Shown one piece after another: positions 1 to 7,621 of a stretch of DNA of 37,962 nt. The position numbers and the translations under genes are program-made. Source of the DNA: Herbaspirillum sp. ASV7. Its GTDB lineage: Bacteria > Pseudomonadota > Gammaproteobacteria > Burkholderiales > Burkholderiaceae_D. The notes beneath the pieces were generated by a model. The model worked only from the letters and a program-made list of their open reading frames with translations. It made no database searches and was not told where the DNA came from. Where the stretch lies: contig NZ_JAELUH010000054.1 of assembly GCF_016429215.1 (NCBI RefSeq), positions 1 to 37,962 on the forward strand, in the 5' to 3' direction. Each line of letters begins with the position of its first letter. Within the stretch, counting starts at the first letter, position 1.

Positions 1-1
1 G

Positions 2-1507
2 CAGCCGGCCGAGCTGTGGCAGGAAACCGGGCGCTGGAACAAGATGGGCGCCGAACTCATGCGCGTGAAGGATCGCCATGGCCGCGACTTCGCCATCCAG
101 CCGACCTCCGAGGAAGTGGTCACCGACGTGGCCCGCAGCGAACTGCGCAGCTACAAGCAGCTGCCGGTGAACTTCTATCACATCCAGACCAAGTTCCGTG
201 ACGAGCGCCGCCCGCGCTTCGGCCTCATGCGCGGCCGCGAATTCACCATGAAGGATGCCTACTCTTTCGACCGCGACATCGATGGCCTGAAGAAGTCCTA
301 CCAGGCCATGTATGACGCCTATGTGCGCATCTTCACCCGTTTCGGCCTGGAATTCCGTGCCGTGGCGGCCGACAATGGCGCCATCGGCGGCTCCGGTTCG
401 CACGAATTCCACGTCATCGCCGCCACCGGCGAAGATGCGCTGGTCTACTGCCCCACCTCCGACTATGCCGCCAACATGGAAGCGGCCGAAGCCCTGGCGG
501 TGGACACCAGCCGTGGCGCCGCCACCCAGGCGCTGGAAAAGACCGCCACCCCCGGCAAGTCCAAGTGCGAAGCGGTGGCCGAGCTGCTGGGCCTGCCGCT
601 GGCGCGTACCGTCAAGTCCATCGTCCTGGCGGTGGACAACGAAGACCCGGCCAAGAAGGAAATCTGGCTGCTGCTGCTGCGCGGCGACCATGAGCTGAAC
701 GAAGTCAAGGCCAGCAAGATCCCCGGCCTGGCCACCTACCGCTTCGCCAGCGAGGCCGAGATCGTCGAATGGTTCGGCACGCCCCCGGGCTACCTGGGCC
801 CGATCGGCACCAAGAAGCCGGTCAAGGTCGTGGCCGACCGCACGGTGGCCAACATGGCCGACTTCGTCTGCGGCGCCAACGAGGCTGACTTCCACTACAC
901 CGGCGCCAACTGGGGCCGCGACCTGCCCGAGCCGCAGGTGGCCGACATCCGCAACGTGGTCGAGGGCGATGCCTCGCCGGATGGCAAGGGCGTCTTGGCG
1001 ATCCAGCGCGGCATCGAGGTGGGCCACGTGTTCCAGCTCGGCACCACCTACTCGGAAGCCATGAAGGCGACCTACCTGGACGAGTCCGGCAAGCCGCAAC
1101 CGCTGGTGATGGGCTGCTACGGCATCGGCGTGACCCGTATCCTGGGTGCGGCCATCGAGCAGAACTTCGACGACCGCGGCATCATCTGGCCGACCTCGAT
1201 CGCGCCCTTCGAAGTGGTGCTCTGCCCCATGGGTTATGACCGCAGCGAAGCGGTCAAGACCGAGATCGACAAGCTCTACGCCCAACTCACCGAGGCCGGC
1301 GTGGATGTGGTGCTGGACGACCGTGGCGAGCGCCCGGGCGCGATGTTCGCCGACTGGGAACTGATCGGTGTGCCGCATCGCATCGTCGTGGGTGACCGTG
1401 GCCTCAAGGAAGGCAATATCGAGTACCAGGGCCGTCGCGATAGCGAAGCCACCCAGGTGCCGCTGGCAGGGGCACTGGCCTTCATCCAGGGCAAGCTGGC
1501 GGCCTGA
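2..1507 (+). CDS. proS: Prolyl-tRNA synthetase, 3' part (start lies before the window)
   Basis: Charges tRNA-Pro with proline in the cytoplasm. The open frame runs from base 2 ([12 protein letters not shown]) to the stop at 1507, giving 501 codons. Full bacterial-type ProRS is about 570-580 residues, so roughly 75 N-terminal residues lie outside. Class II motif 2 is seen as [17 protein letters not shown], followed by MKDAYSFD, and motif 3 as [13 protein letters not shown]. Between them, after [11 protein letters not shown], lies the long insertion that is the YbaK-like editing domain of the bacterial enzyme (known for the family), so this is the long ProS form. The C-terminal anticodon-binding domain is present, with [21 protein letters not shown] rho-independent terminator follows 28 bases after the stop. 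The ATG at 44 is an internal methionine, not the start. Confidence 0.97.
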   Translation, partial: QPAELWQETGRWNKMGAELMRVKDRHGRDFAIQPTSEEVVTDVARSELRSYKQLPVNFYHIQTKFRDERRPRFGLMRGREFTMKDAYSFDRDIDGLKKSYQAMYDAYVRIFTRFGLEFRAVAADNGAIGGSGSHEFHVIAATGEDALVYCPTSDYAANMEAAEALAVDTSRGAATQALEKTATPGKSKCEAVAELLGLPLARTVKSIVLAVDNEDPAKKEIWLLLLRGDHELNEVKASKIPGLATYRFASEAEIVEWFGTPPGYLGPIGTKKPVKVVADRTVANMADFVCGANEADFHYTGANWGRDLPEPQVADIRNVVEGDASPDGKGVLAIQRGIEVGHVFQLGTTYSEAMKATYLDESGKPQPLVMGCYGIGVTRILGAAIEQNFDDRGIIWPTSIAPFEVVLCPMGYDRSEAVKTEIDKLYAQLTEAGVDVVLDDRGERPGAMFADWELIGVPHRIVVGDRGLKEGNIEYQGRRDSEATQVPLAGALAFIQGKLAA

Positions 1508-1535
1508 AGCCGGTTCAGGCAGGGCTGGGAATGAA

Positions 1536-1570
1536 AAAGGCGGGCGCCATGGGCGTCCGCCTTTGTTTTT
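1536..1570 (+). terminator. Rho-independent terminator after proS
   Basis: A 13-bp stem (1536-1548 with 1552-1564, one G-U pair, 3-base loop) is followed by a T-rich run to 1570. An A-run at 1534-1538 on the other flank means it could also stop the minus-strand gene ending at 1583, so it is probably bidirectional between convergent genes. Confidence 0.88.
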
Positions 1571-1582
1571 GGGCCGTGCGGC

Positions 1583-1996
1583 TTACTTGGCTGGTGCCGG
1601 AACGATGGTCACCGTTTCGCGCAGGATGCCGCCTTCGGCTACGCTGCCCTCGACGCGGCCATGGCCATTGACGCGCTTTTCACAGTCGATGCGGTCCGAT
1701 TGCGGCAGGCCTTCGCAGCGGCGCAGGGCGTTTTCCTTGAGCTGGGCTGCGTCGGGATTGCTCAGGCCGCCCCGTGCCGCGGCCTGCTTGGCGGCGCCCG
1801 CTTCGCGCAGGCAGGTGGCCTTGTCTTCGTTGGAGCTGCCGTTGTTGCAGGCGGCTACCTGTTGCTGGTAGTCCGAGGTCTCGGCCTTGCTGGCGGCGAA
1901 CACGTGGGCGGCACCGCCCAGGGCGGCCAGGCCGATCACCAGCGCGCTGGCCGAGCGCAGCAGCTGGTGACGCAGGAATGGAGTGGAATCTGGCAT
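1583..1996 (-). CDS. Small secreted four-cysteine protein, function unknown
   Basis: I do not recognise a named family. The 137-residue product begins MPDSTPFLRHQLLRSASALV and has a Sec-type signal: a short basic region, a hydrophobic Leu/Ala/Gly core and a probable cleavage site near HVFAASKA. The mature part is about 105 residues with four cysteines spaced as two pairs (AACNNG, ATCLRE, RRCEGL, DCEKR), suggesting two disulfides in the periplasm. An Ala/Arg-rich middle carries AKQAAARGG. An in-frame ATG lies six bases upstream (2002), but the only good ribosome site, AAAGGA, touches that codon while sitting about 7 bases before the ATG at 1996; I therefore prefer 1996. It is monocistronic and convergent with proS. 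The call that it is exported is inferred from the signal alone. Confidence 0.8.
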   Translation of the reverse strand: MPDSTPFLRHQLLRSASALVIGLAALGGAAHVFAASKAETSDYQQQVAACNNGSSNEDKATCLREAGAAKQAAARGGLSNPDAAQLKENALRRCEGLPQSDRIDCEKRVNGHGRVEGSVAEGGILRETVTIVPAPAK

Positions 1997-2323
1997 GGTC
2001 ATTTCCTTTCTCTTGGCAATGAGCGTCCGGGCTCATCAGTGGATGGCATCTCGATAGACCTGGCTTTTATTGTTCAGTTCTGTAATTGAAAAAGTGAGCG
2101 TTTCTAGATGTTTCAGACGCCCCGCAGAGCGCAGGACAGTCATCGTGGCGCATTTGCGGCCTGCGCGCCATCAGAAAAGCGGCGCAAAGGGAGTCAGACA
2201 AGCGGAATGGATCGCGCCCCCGATCCTGATGGCCGGAGCGCTGAAACATCCAGAAACAAAAACGCCCGCAAATCCTCTGCGGGCGTTTTTGTTTGCAAGT
2301 CGCTTGCAAACCGCGGGCGGATA
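1997..2323. other. Intergenic region: upstream of the four-cysteine gene, plus the SWIB-gene terminator
   Basis: The stretch 2040-2110 is AT-rich for this genome and probably holds the minus-strand promoter of the secreted-protein gene; an A/T-rich hexamer (AATAAAAG on the minus strand, about 2070) could be a -10, but no clear -35 pairs with it. 2254-2294 is the terminator listed separately. Nothing else is evident. Confidence 0.5.
2254..2294 (-). terminator. Rho-independent terminator after the SWIB/H1-like gene
   Basis: A perfect 17-bp inverted repeat (2254-2270 with 2278-2294, 7-base loop) has GCCCGC at its core and A/T-rich arms, so either strand reads GC stem then T-run. It lies 30 bases past the stop of the minus-strand SWIB gene and could also block plus-strand transcription. 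Confidence 0.92.
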
Positions 2324-2827
2324 TCAGCTCAGGTGGGCCGAGATCAGCTTGGTCATTTCGAACATGGTGACTTGCTTCTTGCCGCCGAAGATCGCCTTGA
2401 GCTTGTCATCGGCATCGATGTTGCGCTTGTTCTCGGCGTTCTGCAGCTTGTGCTTCTTGATGTATTCCCACACCTTCTTGGTGACCTCGGTGCGCGGCAG
2501 CGGCTTGGCGCCGACCACTTCGCCCAGGGCCGCCGACGGGGTCAGCGGCTTCATGAAGGCGGCGTTGGGAGTACGTTTTGCGGCGGGCTTCTTGGCGGCG
2601 GGCTTGGCGGCCGGTTTTGCTGCGGCTTTCTTGGGGGCTGCCTTGGGTGCGGCTTTCGGAGCTGCCTTTGCTGCTGGCTTGGCGGCTGGTTTGGCCGCTG
2701 CCTTCGGTGCTGCCTTGCTTGCCGCCTTGGGGGCTGCAGCTTTCGCTGCGGGTTTGGCGGCCGGCTTGGCGGCGGGTTTTGCTGCTGGCTTCTTTACTGC
2801 GGCTGCTGCTTTTTTTGCTGTGGCCAT
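2324..2827 (-). CDS. SWIB/MDM2-domain protein with histone H1-like Ala/Lys/Pro tail
   Basis: A 167-residue protein in two parts. Residues 1 to about 85 are almost only Ala, Lys and Pro (AAKPAAKPAAKPAAK and similar), resembling eukaryotic H1 tails and bacterial AlgP-like proteins. Residues about 86-167 form a SWIB/MDM2 fold: PLTPSAALGEVVGAKPLPRT, then EVTKKVWEYIKKHKLQN, NKRNIDADDKL and IFGGKKQVTMFEMTKLI. SWIB domains of this compact type are known in Chlamydiae and in some proteobacteria, where they are thought to be chromatin-associated. The strong positive tail suggests nonspecific DNA binding; a nucleoid role is inference. A good GAGGAG ribosome site lies 8 bases before the ATG. It is a single-gene unit with its own terminator. 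Confidence 0.93.
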   Translation of the reverse strand: MATAKKAAAAVKKPAAKPAAKPAAKPAAKAAAPKAASKAAPKAAAKPAAKPAAKAAPKAAPKAAPKKAAAKPAAKPAAKKPAAKRTPNAAFMKPLTPSAALGEVVGAKPLPRTEVTKKVWEYIKKHKLQNAENKRNIDADDKLKAIFGGKKQVTMFEMTKLISAHLS

Positions 2828-2871
2828 CGGAAAGACTCCTCACAAGAATGAGTTGAATGCGTCGGTGTTTG

Positions 2872-2886
2872 CGTCAGTGCCTGACG
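2872..2886. repeat. Perfect inverted repeat upstream of the SWIB gene
   Basis: CGTCAG-TGC-CTGACG is a 6-bp inverted repeat with a 3-base centre, 45-59 bases before the SWIB-gene start. It could be an operator or a leader hairpin; no regulator is implied by the sequence. Confidence 0.4.
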
Positions 2887-3165
2887 TCAATTGCGCACCG
2901 CTAATAGTGGTGCCCTTTGAACAGCCACGCAAGTATTTTTTAGTGGATTTCCATGTGAAAGAACCAGGAAACAACGAGCCAGCCCGATTCGGCCTCAAGC
3001 CGCGCCGGTAAAGGGATCGCGGGGGATCGCATGGGGTGCTTCGACAGCCGTTCGGGGTGGCTGAAATGCGCCGATGCGGACTTTGCAAAAGCTGCGGGCT
3101 TGGTGGCGAGGAAGTGATGAAGCGGGAGGGGAGGGTGATCGTGCTGCCACCGAAACAGTGTGGGA

Positions 3166-3198
3166 CCCGGAAAGCCAGTCCTGTGGCGGCTTTCCGGG
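3166..3198 (-). other. Strong stem-loop just past ffh
   Basis: A perfect 11-bp stem (3166-3176 with 3188-3198, 11-base loop) lies 17 bases beyond the ffh stop. Neither side has a T-run, so it is either an imperfect terminator or a 3'-end stabilising hairpin of the ffh mRNA. Confidence 0.55.
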
Positions 3199-3214
3199 GT
3201 GTCGGGCGATTGGC

Positions 3215-4585
3215 TCAGCGCATGCCGCCGGGCATCATGCCCTTCATGCTGCGCATCATCTTCATCATGCCGCCGCCCTTGAGCTTCTTCATCATCGATT
3301 GCATCTGCTCGAATTGCGACAGCATGCGGTTGACTTCCTGCACCTGCACACCGGCACCGGCGGCGATACGGCGCTTGCGGGTGGCCTTGATCAGTTCGGG
3401 CTTGGCACGCTCCTGCGGGGTCATGGAATTGATGATGCCTTCCATGCGACGCACCTGCTTCTCGGCCTGGTCCATGTTGGCGTTGCCGGCGGCGGCCTGC
3501 ATCTGCGCGGGCAGCTTGTCCAGCAGGCCGGAGAGACCGCCCATCTTCTTCATCTGCGACAGCTGGGCCTTGAAGTCATTGAGGTCGAACTTGCCGCCGC
3601 CCTTGATCTTGTTGGCCAGGCCTTCGGCGGCCGCCATGTCCACGCCCTTGCGGGCTTCCTCGACCAGGGCCAGGATGTCGCCCATGCCCAGGATGCGGTT
3701 GGCCATGCGGGCCGGGTCGAAGGCTTCCAGGCCGTCCAGCTTTTCGGCCACGCCGGCGAACTTGATCGGCTTGCCTGTGATGTGGCGCACCGACAGCGCC
3801 GCACCGCCGCGCGAATCACCGTCCAGCTTGGTGAGCACCACGCCGGTCAGCGGCAGGGCGTCGCTGAAGGCCTTGGCGGTGTTGATGGCGTCCTGGCCCA
3901 GCATGGCGTCGACCACGAACAGGGTTTCGATGGGCTTGATGGCGGCGTGCACGGCGCGGATTTCATCCATCATGGCCTGGTCGATGCCCAGGCGGCCGGC
4001 GGTGTCGACGATGAGCACTTCGTGGTGGTGCTTCTTGGCGTAGTCCAGCGCGGCCAGGGCGATGTCGACCGGCTTGTCGGTCGACTGGCTGGGGAAGAAG
4101 TCGGCGCCGGCCTGGCCGGTGACGGTCTCCAGCTGGCCGATGGCGGCCGGGCGGTAGACGTCGGCCGAGACCGTCAGGACCTTCTTCTTCTTGTTCTCGC
4201 GCAGGTACTTGGCCAGCTTGCCGACGGTGGTGGTCTTGCCCGCGCCCTGCAGACCGGCCATCAGGATGATCGCCGGCGGCTGGGTGGCGAAGTTCAGTTG
4301 CGAGGCTTCCGGCCCCAGGTCGGCGCCCATCAGGCTGGCCAGCTCGCGCTGCACCACGCCCACCAGCGCCTGGCCGGGGGTGAGGGAGCCGATGACTTCC
4401 TCGCCCAGGGCTTTTTCCTTCACCTTGGCGATGAATTCGCGCACGGCCGGCAAGGCCACGTCGGCCTCCAGCAGGGCCAGGCGCACTTCGCGCAGCATCT
4501 CGGCGGTGTTCGATTCGGTCAGGCGCGCCTCGCCGCGCATGGTTTTGACGACTTTGGCGAGGCGTTGGGTCAGGTTGTCTAGCAT
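3215..4585 (-). CDS. ffh: Signal recognition particle protein Ffh (SRP54 homologue)
   Basis: GTPase that binds 4.5S RNA and hydrophobic signal sequences and targets nascent membrane proteins to FtsY. The 456-residue product has the usual length. The N domain is helical (MLDNLTQRLAKVVKTMRGEA). The G domain has the P-loop GLQGAGKTTT at 111-120, the SRP-specific ADVYRPAA at 141-148, DTAGR at 194-198 and TKLDGD for base recognition. The C-terminal M domain is Met-rich, with MMKKLKGGGMMKMMRSMKGM near the end. The frame is open for 25 codons upstream of the chosen ATG, but that extension is unlike the family and MLDNL is the conserved start. It diverges from the ABC importer operon. Confidence 0.98.
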   Translation of the reverse strand: MLDNLTQRLAKVVKTMRGEARLTESNTAEMLREVRLALLEADVALPAVREFIAKVKEKALGEEVIGSLTPGQALVGVVQRELASLMGADLGPEASQLNFATQPPAIILMAGLQGAGKTTTVGKLAKYLRENKKKKVLTVSADVYRPAAIGQLETVTGQAGADFFPSQSTDKPVDIALAALDYAKKHHHEVLIVDTAGRLGIDQAMMDEIRAVHAAIKPIETLFVVDAMLGQDAINTAKAFSDALPLTGVVLTKLDGDSRGGAALSVRHITGKPIKFAGVAEKLDGLEAFDPARMANRILGMGDILALVEEARKGVDMAAAEGLANKIKGGGKFDLNDFKAQLSQMKKMGGLSGLLDKLPAQMQAAAGNANMDQAEKQVRRMEGIINSMTPQERAKPELIKATRKRRIAAGAGVQVQEVNRMLSQFEQMQSMMKKLKGGGMMKMMRSMKGMMPGGMR

Positions 4586-4742
4586 GGTGATGTCTGCAAA
4601 TGGGTGGGATGGCCGCCGGCGGACATGGGTCGTGTGCCGGGGCGGCGGGCAATCCTGCATTTTAACCGATCAGCCCCGCTGCGCCCGTGTCGGCGCGCCG
4701 GGTCTGCAGCCCCAGATGGGGATGCTAGGTAAAATCAACAGC

Positions 4743-4771
4743 TTGTAGTGGGGCCGCTCTTTGTGTATACA
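4743..4771 (+). promoter_or_regulatory. Candidate sigma-70 promoter of the ABC importer operon
   Basis: TTGTAG (4743-4748), 17-base spacer, TATACA (4766-4771): each box matches 4 of 6 consensus bases at ideal spacing. It implies a leader of about 135 bases before the ATG at 4912. The nearby TAAAAT (4730-4735) is an alternative -10 but has no good -35. Confidence 0.4.
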
Positions 4772-4811
4772 TGGGCCCTGAATTTCCATGCGCAAATAAT
4801 AATCAAGGTCA

Positions 4812-4865
4812 GCTGCCTCACAGGCAGCGGCCAAACGCCAGTGAGACAGCCGGTCGCAGCCGGCT
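4812..4865 (+). other. Two short hairpins in the importer leader
   Basis: GCTGCCT-CAC-AGGCAGC (4812-4828) is a 7-bp hairpin and AGCCGG/CCGGCT (4848-4853 with 4860-4865) a 6-bp one, both in the presumed untranslated leader. Neither is followed by a T-run. No known riboswitch is recognised. Confidence 0.4.
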
Positions 4866-4911
4866 CGCCGCAACGCTAACCAAGCACAACAAGCACAAGA
4901 GGAGAGTGGAA

Positions 4912-5871
4912 ATGCAGAAGAAATTGATCGCCCTGATCCTGCTGGCAAGCGCCGGCTTCTCGGCCGCCAGCCATGCCGCTGACGACGTGATCCGGCTGGG
5001 CAACCTGAAGTTCGCCCACTATGGCGCGGTCTCCTATATCAAGGAGATCGCACCCAAATGCGGCATCAAGGTCGATGAAAAGGTCTTTCCCAAGGGCCCG
5101 GACGTGATGCAGGGCATCCTGGCCGGCGAACTCGATGTGGGCACCACCGCCTCCGAGGCCGCCATCTCGGGCCGCGCCAATGGCGCACCGATCTATGTGG
5201 TGGCCGGCTTCGCCAAAGGCGGTGCGCGTCTGGTGGCGGGCAAGGATTCCGGCATCAAGTCGGTCAAGGACTTGAAGGGCAAGAAGGTCGGTGTCACCCG
5301 CGGTGGCATCCATGAAGTGCTGCTGGACGCCGAGCTGGGCCAGAACGGCCTCACCGCCAAGGACGTGACCATCGTCTACCTGGCCTTCGCCGACCTGAAC
5401 CAGGCTCTGCTGGGCAAGAACATCGATGCCATGATGCAGAGCGAGCCGCAATCCTCGCAAGCCATCAACAAGGGCTTCGGCGTGGAAGTGATGAAGCCCT
5501 ACGACACCCCCATCGGCGAACCCTATCGCACCATGGTGATGACCGAGAAGTTCTACACCGAGAAGCGCCCGCTGGCCGAGAAGTTCATGCGCTGCTTCCT
5601 GGAGGCGACCAAGACCTTCATCGACAAGCCCGAAGTGGCCGAGAAGTACGTGCGTGAGGTGATCTTCAAGAACCAGATCACCAAGGAAGACTTCTATGAC
5701 GCCATCGGCAACTCGCCCTACGCCTACGACATCACCGCCGAGCACATCCAGATCACCACCGACACCATGGCCAAGTACGGCACCGGCAAGATGGCCAAGC
5801 CGCCATTGGCCAAGGATTGGGTGAAGACCGATCTGCTGGAGCAGGCCAAGAAGAGCATGAACCTGAAGTGA
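4912..5871 (+). CDS. ABC importer substrate-binding protein (nitrate/sulfonate/taurine class)
   Basis: A 319-residue periplasmic binding protein. The signal peptide is [20 protein letters not shown] with likely cleavage after SHA, leaving ADDVIRLGNL. The mature part resembles the NMT1/TauA/SsuA-like group, with ELDVGTTASEAAISG in lobe 1, VKDLKGKKVGVTRGG at the start of lobe 2 and AEKFMRCFLEATKTF near the end. These features support import of a small anion or aromatic sulfonate-like compound, but the substrate cannot be read from the sequence. The start is set by AGGAG about 9 bases before the ATG; the frame is open upstream without a ribosome site. It is first in a three-gene operon, 11 bases before the permease. 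Confidence 0.9.
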   Translation: MQKKLIALILLASAGFSAASHAADDVIRLGNLKFAHYGAVSYIKEIAPKCGIKVDEKVFPKGPDVMQGILAGELDVGTTASEAAISGRANGAPIYVVAGFAKGGARLVAGKDSGIKSVKDLKGKKVGVTRGGIHEVLLDAELGQNGLTAKDVTIVYLAFADLNQALLGKNIDAMMQSEPQSSQAINKGFGVEVMKPYDTPIGEPYRTMVMTEKFYTEKRPLAEKFMRCFLEATKTFIDKPEVAEKYVREVIFKNQITKEDFYDAIGNSPYAYDITAEHIQITTDTMAKYGTGKMAKPPLAKDWVKTDLLEQAKKSMNLK

Positions 5872-5882
5872 GGGGAGCTTAG

Positions 5883-6704
5883 ATGGCAAAGAACAAGCAT
5901 GGCGGCTTCCTGCAGGGTTTGCTGGTGCCGCTGGTGGTGATCGCCGTGTGGGAGGGCGCCTCGCGGGCTGGCTGGGTCAACCCGCAGATCCTGCCTTCGC
6001 CCTGGGCGGTACTGAAGAAATGGGTGGAATACGCCACCCCCATGAAGCCCTATGATCCCGAGGCCGGCAGCTGGCTGGCCTGGGCCTTCTCGGGGGAGCT
6101 GGTGATGGATGCCATCGGCAGCCTCTATCGGGTGGTCGCGGGCTTCCTCATCGGTGCCGGCCTGGCCTTGCCGCTGGGCTTGCTGATGGGCGCCAGCCAG
6201 CGCATCTACGGGCTGATGAACCTGACCGTCCAGGTGATCCGGCCGATCCCGCCGATCGCCTATATCCCGCTGGCCATCCTGTGGTTCGGGCTGGGCAATC
6301 CGCCGGCGCTGTTCCTGATCTCGCTGGGCGCCTTCTTCCCGGTGCTGATGAATACCATCGCCGGGGTGCGACAGGTCGACAGCATCTACCTGCGCGCCGC
6401 GCGCAACCTGGGGGCCAGCCAGTCCACGCTGTTCCTGCGGGTGATGCTGCCGGCGTCGGTACCCTACATCCTCTCGGGGGTACGCATCGGCATCGGCACG
6501 GCCTTCATCGTGGTGATCGTGGCCGAGATGATTGCGGTGAGCAATGGCCTGGGTTTCCGCATCATGGAGGCGCGCGAGTATTTCTGGTCCGACAAGATCA
6601 TCGCCGGCATGATCACCATTGGACTGCTGGGCCTGGCGATCGACCTGGGCATGAGCCGCCTCAACAACCATATGCTGCGCTGGCATCGCGGGCTGGAGAA
6701 CTGA
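5883..6704 (+). CDS. ABC importer permease (SsuC/TauC-like)
   Basis: A 273-residue inner-membrane subunit of the BPD_transp_1 family. Hydrophobic segments lie at about 12-24, 80-103, 125-160, 190-215 and 240-256. The cytoplasmic EAA loop that contacts the ATPase is at about 171-190 (RAARNLGASQSTLFLRVMLP). The MEAREYFWSDKIIAGM stretch near residue 230 is typical of the sulfonate/nitrate permeases. It follows the binding-protein gene by 11 bases with GGGGAG as ribosome site, and is followed after 3 bases by the ATPase gene, so the three are surely cotranscribed. Family is secure; substrate unknown. Confidence 0.93.
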   Translation: MAKNKHGGFLQGLLVPLVVIAVWEGASRAGWVNPQILPSPWAVLKKWVEYATPMKPYDPEAGSWLAWAFSGELVMDAIGSLYRVVAGFLIGAGLALPLGLLMGASQRIYGLMNLTVQVIRPIPPIAYIPLAILWFGLGNPPALFLISLGAFFPVLMNTIAGVRQVDSIYLRAARNLGASQSTLFLRVMLPASVPYILSGVRIGIGTAFIVVIVAEMIAVSNGLGFRIMEAREYFWSDKIIAGMITIGLLGLAIDLGMSRLNNHMLRWHRGLEN

Positions 6705-6707
6705 CCC

Positions 6708-7517
6708 ATGAATCAAGCCGTTTCTTCGCCCCGCATCCGTATCGAGGGCGTGCACAAGGTCTTCAAGACCGATGACCGCGAGGTCGTGGCCCTGAAGGAC
6801 ATCAACCTGGACATCCCCGACGGCCAGTTCGTCTGCCTGCTGGGGCCGTCGGGCTGCGGCAAGTCGACCTTGTTGAATGCCATCGCCGGCTTTGCCCTGC
6901 CGTCGTCCGGGCAGATCACCACCGATGGCCGCGTGGTGACCGAGCCGGGACCGGACCGGGGCATGGTGTTCCAGGAATACGCGCTGTTCCCGTGGATGAC
7001 GGTGGAACAGAACGTGGCCTTCGGCCTGGAGATCAAGGGCATGCCCAAGGCCGAGATCGGCCAGCGCGTGGCGCAGCTGCTGGACAAGCTGGGCCTGATC
7101 GACTTCCGCACGCGCTTCCCCAAGGATCTTTCCGGCGGCATGCGCCAGCGCGTGGCGATCGCCCGGGTGCTGGCGCTGGACTCGCCCATCATGTTGATGG
7201 ACGAGCCCTTCGGCGCCCTCGATGCCCTGACCCGCCGCAACCTGCAGGATGAGCTGCTGCGCATCTGGGACGAGTTCAGGAAGACCATCGTCTTCGTCAC
7301 CCACAGCATCGAGGAAGCCATCTACCTGGCCGACCGCATCGTGGTCATGACCTACCGTCCGGGGACGGTCAAGCGCGACATGCTGGTGGACCTGCCGCGC
7401 CTGCGCGATCCGGCCGATCCCCAGTTCAATGCCTTGAAGCGCGAGCTGGGCCAGCTGGTGATGGAAGAGCAGCAGCGCCACCACCATGCCGAGATGAAGG
7501 CGGCGGCAGTGGACTGA
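6708..7517 (+). CDS. ABC importer ATPase (SsuB/TauB-like)
   Basis: A 269-residue nucleotide-binding subunit that powers the importer. Walker A is GPSGCGKST (46-54), the Q-loop glutamine is in VFQEYALFPWMTV (Q89), the signature is LSGGMRQR (141-148), Walker B is IMLMDEP (161-167) followed by the D-loop GALD, and the switch histidine is in VTHSIEEA. All catalytic positions are intact. ALFPWMTV after the Q-loop is characteristic of the nitrate/sulfonate/taurine ATPases. The C-terminal tail is His-rich (QQRHHHAEMK). The start lies 3 bases after the permease stop. The next gene begins 104 bases on with its own candidate promoter. Confidence 0.94.
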   Translation: MNQAVSSPRIRIEGVHKVFKTDDREVVALKDINLDIPDGQFVCLLGPSGCGKSTLLNAIAGFALPSSGQITTDGRVVTEPGPDRGMVFQEYALFPWMTVEQNVAFGLEIKGMPKAEIGQRVAQLLDKLGLIDFRTRFPKDLSGGMRQRVAIARVLALDSPIMLMDEPFGALDALTRRNLQDELLRIWDEFRKTIVFVTHSIEEAIYLADRIVVMTYRPGTVKRDMLVDLPRLRDPADPQFNALKRELGQLVMEEQQRHHHAEMKAAAVD

Positions 7518-7530
7518 GGCGGGGCGCCGC

Positions 7531-7561
7531 TTGCATGGGCGGGGCAGTGCAGGTGTAAAAT
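7531..7561 (+). promoter_or_regulatory. Candidate promoter of the CcsA-type gene
   Basis: TTGCAT (7531-7536) is followed by TAAAAT (7556-7561) at 19 bases, or by TGTAAA (7554-7559) at 17. The placement 60 bases before the ATG fits. The same TAAAAT-like box recurs before mpl and the TonB-like gene. Confidence 0.4.
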
Positions 7562-7621
7562 CGGCGCCCCTGCCGACCTGGCTCAACCGGGCCGGACCCC
7601 GAGATAGTGTAAACTTGGCCG

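Larger units (their letters stand above)
2828..3214. other. Intergenic region between the SWIB gene and the end of ffh
   Basis: This 387-base gap must hold the promoter of the minus-strand SWIB gene. It has an AT-rich patch at 2930-2950 and a short perfect inverted repeat at 2872-2886; at the ffh side it holds an 11-bp hairpin at 3166-3198. I cannot assign a -35/-10 pair with confidence and see no gene. Confidence 0.5.
4586..4911. other. Divergent control region between ffh and the ABC importer
   Basis: A 326-base gap. The right half holds a candidate promoter for the importer (4743-4771), an additional TAAAAT at 4730-4735 and a leader with two small hairpins. The ffh promoter must lie in the left half, but I could not pick it out. 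I looked for a thiamine riboswitch because the binding protein resembles the NMT1/THI5-like group; its conserved cores are absent. Confidence 0.5.

Noticed and set aside
4586-4660. Longer Ffh start 25 codons upstream
   Set aside because: The extension is Pro/Arg-rich, lies in the divergent control region and is not part of the family; MLDNL is the conserved start.
4586-4911. Possible thiamine (TPP) riboswitch before the NMT1/TauA-like binding protein
   Set aside because: The conserved CTGAGA and ACCTGA cores with their helices are absent; only two small hairpins are present.
5724-7586. A 620-codon minus-strand open frame opposite the ABC permease and ATPase
   Set aside because: Composition is Gln/His/Asp-rich shadow sequence; the plus-strand genes have all family motifs.
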